Source: an uncultured Oscillospiraceae bacterium (GTDB lineage Bacteria; Bacillota; Clostridia; Oscillospirales; Oscillospiraceae). Taken from it: 6,796 nucleotides of DNA. The position numbers were made by a program, and so were the translations under genes. Where the stretch lies: NCBI GenBank assembly GCA_934589665.1, contig CAKTOJ010000088.1:1-6796 (forward strand). Direction: 5' to 3'. This document shows, in pieces, positions 5,232 to 6,796 of the stretch. Positions within the stretch are counted from its first letter, which is position 1; each line of letters begins with the position of its first letter. Below the pieces are notes generated by a model. That model was not told where the DNA came from, searched no databases, and was given only the letters and a program-made list of their open reading frames with translations.

Positions 5232-6376
5232 CAGATTTTCTCTCCGAAGCCGCTTCTCTGCAGAGTTTTCTGACGGTCGTCCGACAGACGCTGCACCGCA
5301 CGCCAGAGCTTGGTAACCAAGAGTTTAAAACCTCAGCTTATCTGAGAAGCATTCTTGAGCCGCTGGGGGTGATCGTTGAAAACCCGTTCGGAACTGCGCT
5401 ATGTGCGACACTGCACGGTACAAAGCCCGGCAGGACTGTCGCTCTGCGTGCTGATATGGATGCACTCGCCGTCACCGAAGCGACTGGCGCAGAGTTTTCT
5501 TCCCAGGCGCCCGGCGTTATGCACGCCTGCGGGCATGATATTCACATGACGGCTGCTGTCGGCGCGGCAATACTGCTCGCTATGCACCGCAAGACGCTCT
5601 GCGGATCCGTCCGTTTTTTATTCCAGCCGGACGAGGAGGGCTGCGGCGGTGCACAGCGGTTTGTGGACGCCGGATGCCTGCATGGCGTAGACGCCGTATT
5701 CGGTGCGCACGTCTCGCCGGAGCTGCCGCTTGGATCTGTTGGGATCCGGTACGGTAAATTCTACGCTGCGTCCGATACTTTCTCCATTACCATCCGCGGC
5801 AAGAGCGCCCATGGAGCAGAGCCGGAAAAGGGGATTGACGCCCTGCAGGCTGCGGCACAGCTTGCCGTTCGGCTTGTCTCACTCAGAGGCGCGTTGAACG
5901 GTGAGCGCTGCGCAGTCACCGTCGGCACGCTGCAGGCTGGGACAGCCATCAACGTTGTGGCTGATACTGCGCAACTGACCGGCATCCTCCGCACGCTCGG
6001 TCCGGACAGCCGTGTACGTATGCGCACACTGGTCACGGATACGGCGGCAGAGGTCGCCATGCAGACCGGCACGCAGATTGACGTGCAGCTGTGCGCAAGC
6101 TACCCCGGCATCGTGAATGACGATGGCGCTTCGCGGTTGGTTCATGAAATCGCCATGCAGCTTCTGGGCAAGCCATGCGTTGCAGTTTTGCAGCAGCCAA
6201 CGCTTATGACAGAAGATTTTGGATATTATCTGTCCGCCGCATACGGTTGTTTCTATCACGTCGGGGCAGGCTGCTCCGCACCGCTCCATTCTCCACAATT
6301 TTTACCGGATATACGCGCCGCCGTCACTGCGGCGGCGTTGCATGCCGCCGTGCTCGAACGCGCGCTGGCAGAATAG
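5228..6376 (+). CDS. M20D-family amidohydrolase, probable N-acetyldiaminopimelate deacetylase
   Basis: A 382-residue cytosolic metallopeptidase-fold hydrolase. In this setting it removes acetate from N-acetyl-LL-DAP to give LL-DAP. Motifs: HRTPELG (23-29), RADMDAL (74-80), the metal site MHACGHDIH (98-106) with Cys101 and His103, catalytic and ligand glutamates in QPDEEG (133-138), GAHVSP (159-164) with His161, dimerisation-domain KSAHGAEPEKGIDA (192-205), GGT-like VGTLQAGTAINVVAD (232-246), and C-terminal metal His354 in PLHSPQF. The Cys/His/Glu/His/His set is typical of M20D enzymes such as Bacillus YkuR and hippurate hydrolase. The ATG overlaps the aminotransferase stop by 4 nt. Substrate assignment comes from the operon; motifs alone cannot separate it from other N-acyl-amino-acid hydrolases. 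It is the last intact gene of the operon. No symbol is given because dapL is also used for an unrelated aminotransferase. Confidence 0.92.
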   Translation: MTDFLSEAASLQSFLTVVRQTLHRTPELGNQEFKTSAYLRSILEPLGVIVENPFGTALCATLHGTKPGRTVALRADMDALAVTEATGAEFSSQAPGVMHACGHDIHMTAAVGAAILLAMHRKTLCGSVRFLFQPDEEGCGGAQRFVDAGCLHGVDAVFGAHVSPELPLGSVGIRYGKFYAASDTFSITIRGKSAHGAEPEKGIDALQAAAQLAVRLVSLRGALNGERCAVTVGTLQAGTAINVVADTAQLTGILRTLGPDSRVRMRTLVTDTAAEVAMQTGTQIDVQLCASYPGIVNDDGASRLVHEIAMQLLGKPCVAVLQQPTLMTEDFGYYLSAAYGCFYHVGAGCSAPLHSPQFLPDIRAAVTAAALHAAVLERALAE

Positions 6377-6523
6377 GACAAAGACAAGAGCTTCGATGTC
6401 GAGACCACCAACACAACCATTGCCCACAAACTCGCCAACGTGGAGCGCGCTGTCATCCCCGGCTTCTACGGCACGCTGCCCGATGGCATGATCCACTTCT
6501 TGCTGAATGAAACCAAGCGGTAG
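6377..6523 (+). pseudogene. Internal fragment of aspartate kinase (lysC-type)
   Basis: Directly after the deacetylase stop, in the same frame, the translation contains FDVETTNTTIAHKL and then VERAVIPGFYGTLPDGMIH (about 6392-6496). ERAVIPGFYG followed by DG is a hallmark of the aspartokinase catalytic domain near the aspartate site. Normally it continues into a TFSRGGSD-type segment; here it goes into FLLNETKR and a TAG at 6521-6523. There is no start codon or ribosome site, and both the N-terminal kinase part (KFGGSS) and the ACT domains are absent. This is a stranded internal scrap of a gene deleted on both sides. Intact aspartate kinase makes aspartyl phosphate, the entry to this pathway. 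Its position suggests the ancestral operon once continued into lysC. Confidence 0.75.
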
Positions 6524-6643
6524 GGCATCGGTACGATTCTTACCCGCGATACTTCGCGGATCAGCCGGGACGTTTCCTTATCAGGTACGACGGGCTGGGC
6601 TTTATTCCTCTGAATGAGCTGATGAAAAAGGAAACGGCGTGAC
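6511..6643 (+). pseudogene. Open C-terminal tail of an unidentified protein
   Basis: In a frame different from the aspartate-kinase scrap, the sequence is open from a TGA at 6508-6510 to a TGA at 6641-6643. It reads in part YPRYFADQPGRFLIRYDG and then LGFIPLNELMKKETA. It is protein-like (mixed aromatic, charged and hydrophobic residues, a natural lysine-rich end) but has no start codon with a ribosome site, and I do not recognise the family. It may be the truncated 3' end of another gene joined to the aspartate-kinase remnant by deletion. Its stop codon lies inside the 6635-6656 hairpin. A chance open frame is possible. Confidence 0.35.
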
Positions 6644-6656
6644 CGAAGTCACGCCG
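6635..6656 (-). terminator. UUCG-capped intrinsic terminator for a minus-strand gene
   Basis: A perfect 9-bp stem pairs CGGCGTGAC (6635-6643) with GTCACGCCG (6648-6656). On the minus strand the loop is TTCG, the very stable tetraloop, and the stem is followed by TTTCCTTTTTC. It lies about 80 nt beyond the stop of the minus-strand reading frame entering from the right edge and probably ends its transcript. On the plus strand no T run follows, so it would not terminate the dap operon well. Confidence 0.75.
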
Positions 6657-6710
6657 CCCCTTGAAAACACAAGGTTATCATCATTTTTTGACTTTACTGT
6701 TTTACGACCA

Positions 6711-6732
6711 CCCGGCATCAGCGGGGATTTTT
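6711..6732 (+). terminator. Weak plus-strand terminator candidate
   Basis: CCCGGC (6711-6716) pairs with GCGGG (6721-6725) around the loop ATCA with one bulged G, giving five GC pairs. GATTTTT follows, with T's at 6728-6732. It would be the first plausible stop for plus-strand transcripts after the dap operon, about 340 nt beyond the deacetylase. The stem is short and imperfect. Confidence 0.4.
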
Positions 6733-6736
6733 CATG

Positions 6737-6796
6737 TTAATCGGTGACGATATTGAGCTGCTCGCCATCGGCGGACAGGCTCACCATGGTGATGGG
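6737..6796 (-). CDS. C-terminal end of an unidentified minus-strand protein (partial)
   Basis: From the right edge, the minus strand encodes PITMVSLSADGEQLNIVTD and then TAA at 6737-6739. Nearly every codon ends in G or C, as in the dap genes, which supports real coding on this strand. A good minus-strand terminator lies downstream at 6635-6656. Nineteen residues are too few to name a family. On the opposite strand an ATG at 6734 opens a frame to the edge, but its codon pattern is weaker and it lacks a convincing ribosome site. Confidence 0.45.
   Translation of the reverse strand, partial: PITMVSLSADGEQLNIVTD

Noticed and set aside
6734..6796. A plus-strand ATG opening a frame to the right edge
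   Set aside because: Codon third positions and the downstream terminator favour coding on the minus strand, and the upstream GGGG is a poor ribosome site.

Overview
The window looks like a chromosomal segment from a moderately GC-rich member of the Bacillota, most likely a Clostridia relative. The grounds are a lysine-class riboswitch ahead of the operon, strong Shine-Dalgarno sites (GGAGG or AAGGAG types), ATGA-overlapping genes, and the acetylase variant of the diaminopimelate (DAP) pathway. The species cannot be fixed from the sequence.

Layout. The left edge (1-114) has no supported gene but carries a tandem 10-bp repeat and a perfect 16-bp palindrome. A LOG-family nucleotide phosphoribohydrolase lies on the minus strand (115-651) with its own promoter. 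Positions 652-965 hold no convincing gene, only that promoter and several inverted repeats. The main unit, on the plus strand, starts with a good promoter (973-1001) overlapped by a dyad. A lysine riboswitch aptamer (1019-1193) and an intrinsic terminator (1247-1283) follow. Then come dapA (1333-2223), dapB (2237-2977), dapH (2974-3666), a wrecked lysA (3683-4080), an aminotransferase of the N-acetyl-DAP type (4080-5231) and an M20-family N-acetyl-DAP deacetylase (5228-6376). Directly after is a scrap of aspartate kinase (6377 to about 6496), then an unidentified open tail ending at 6643. The right edge has a UUCG-capped minus-strand terminator, a weaker plus-strand terminator candidate, and the C-terminal end of a minus-strand gene that runs off the window.

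How it works together. DapA condenses aspartate semialdehyde with pyruvate, and DapB reduces the product to tetrahydrodipicolinate. DapH N-acetylates this, the aminotransferase installs the second amino group, and the deacetylase releases LL-DAP. DAP is needed for peptidoglycan and is also the precursor of lysine. The step from DAP to lysine (LysA) and the pathway's entry enzyme (aspartate kinase) appear to have been encoded in the ancestral operon and have both decayed in place, while all five genes for the middle of the pathway remain intact. The lysine riboswitch still stands in front. This suggests an operon reduced to DAP supply for the cell wall, in a cell that either takes up lysine or carries lysA elsewhere. 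That combination is the most interesting thing in the window.
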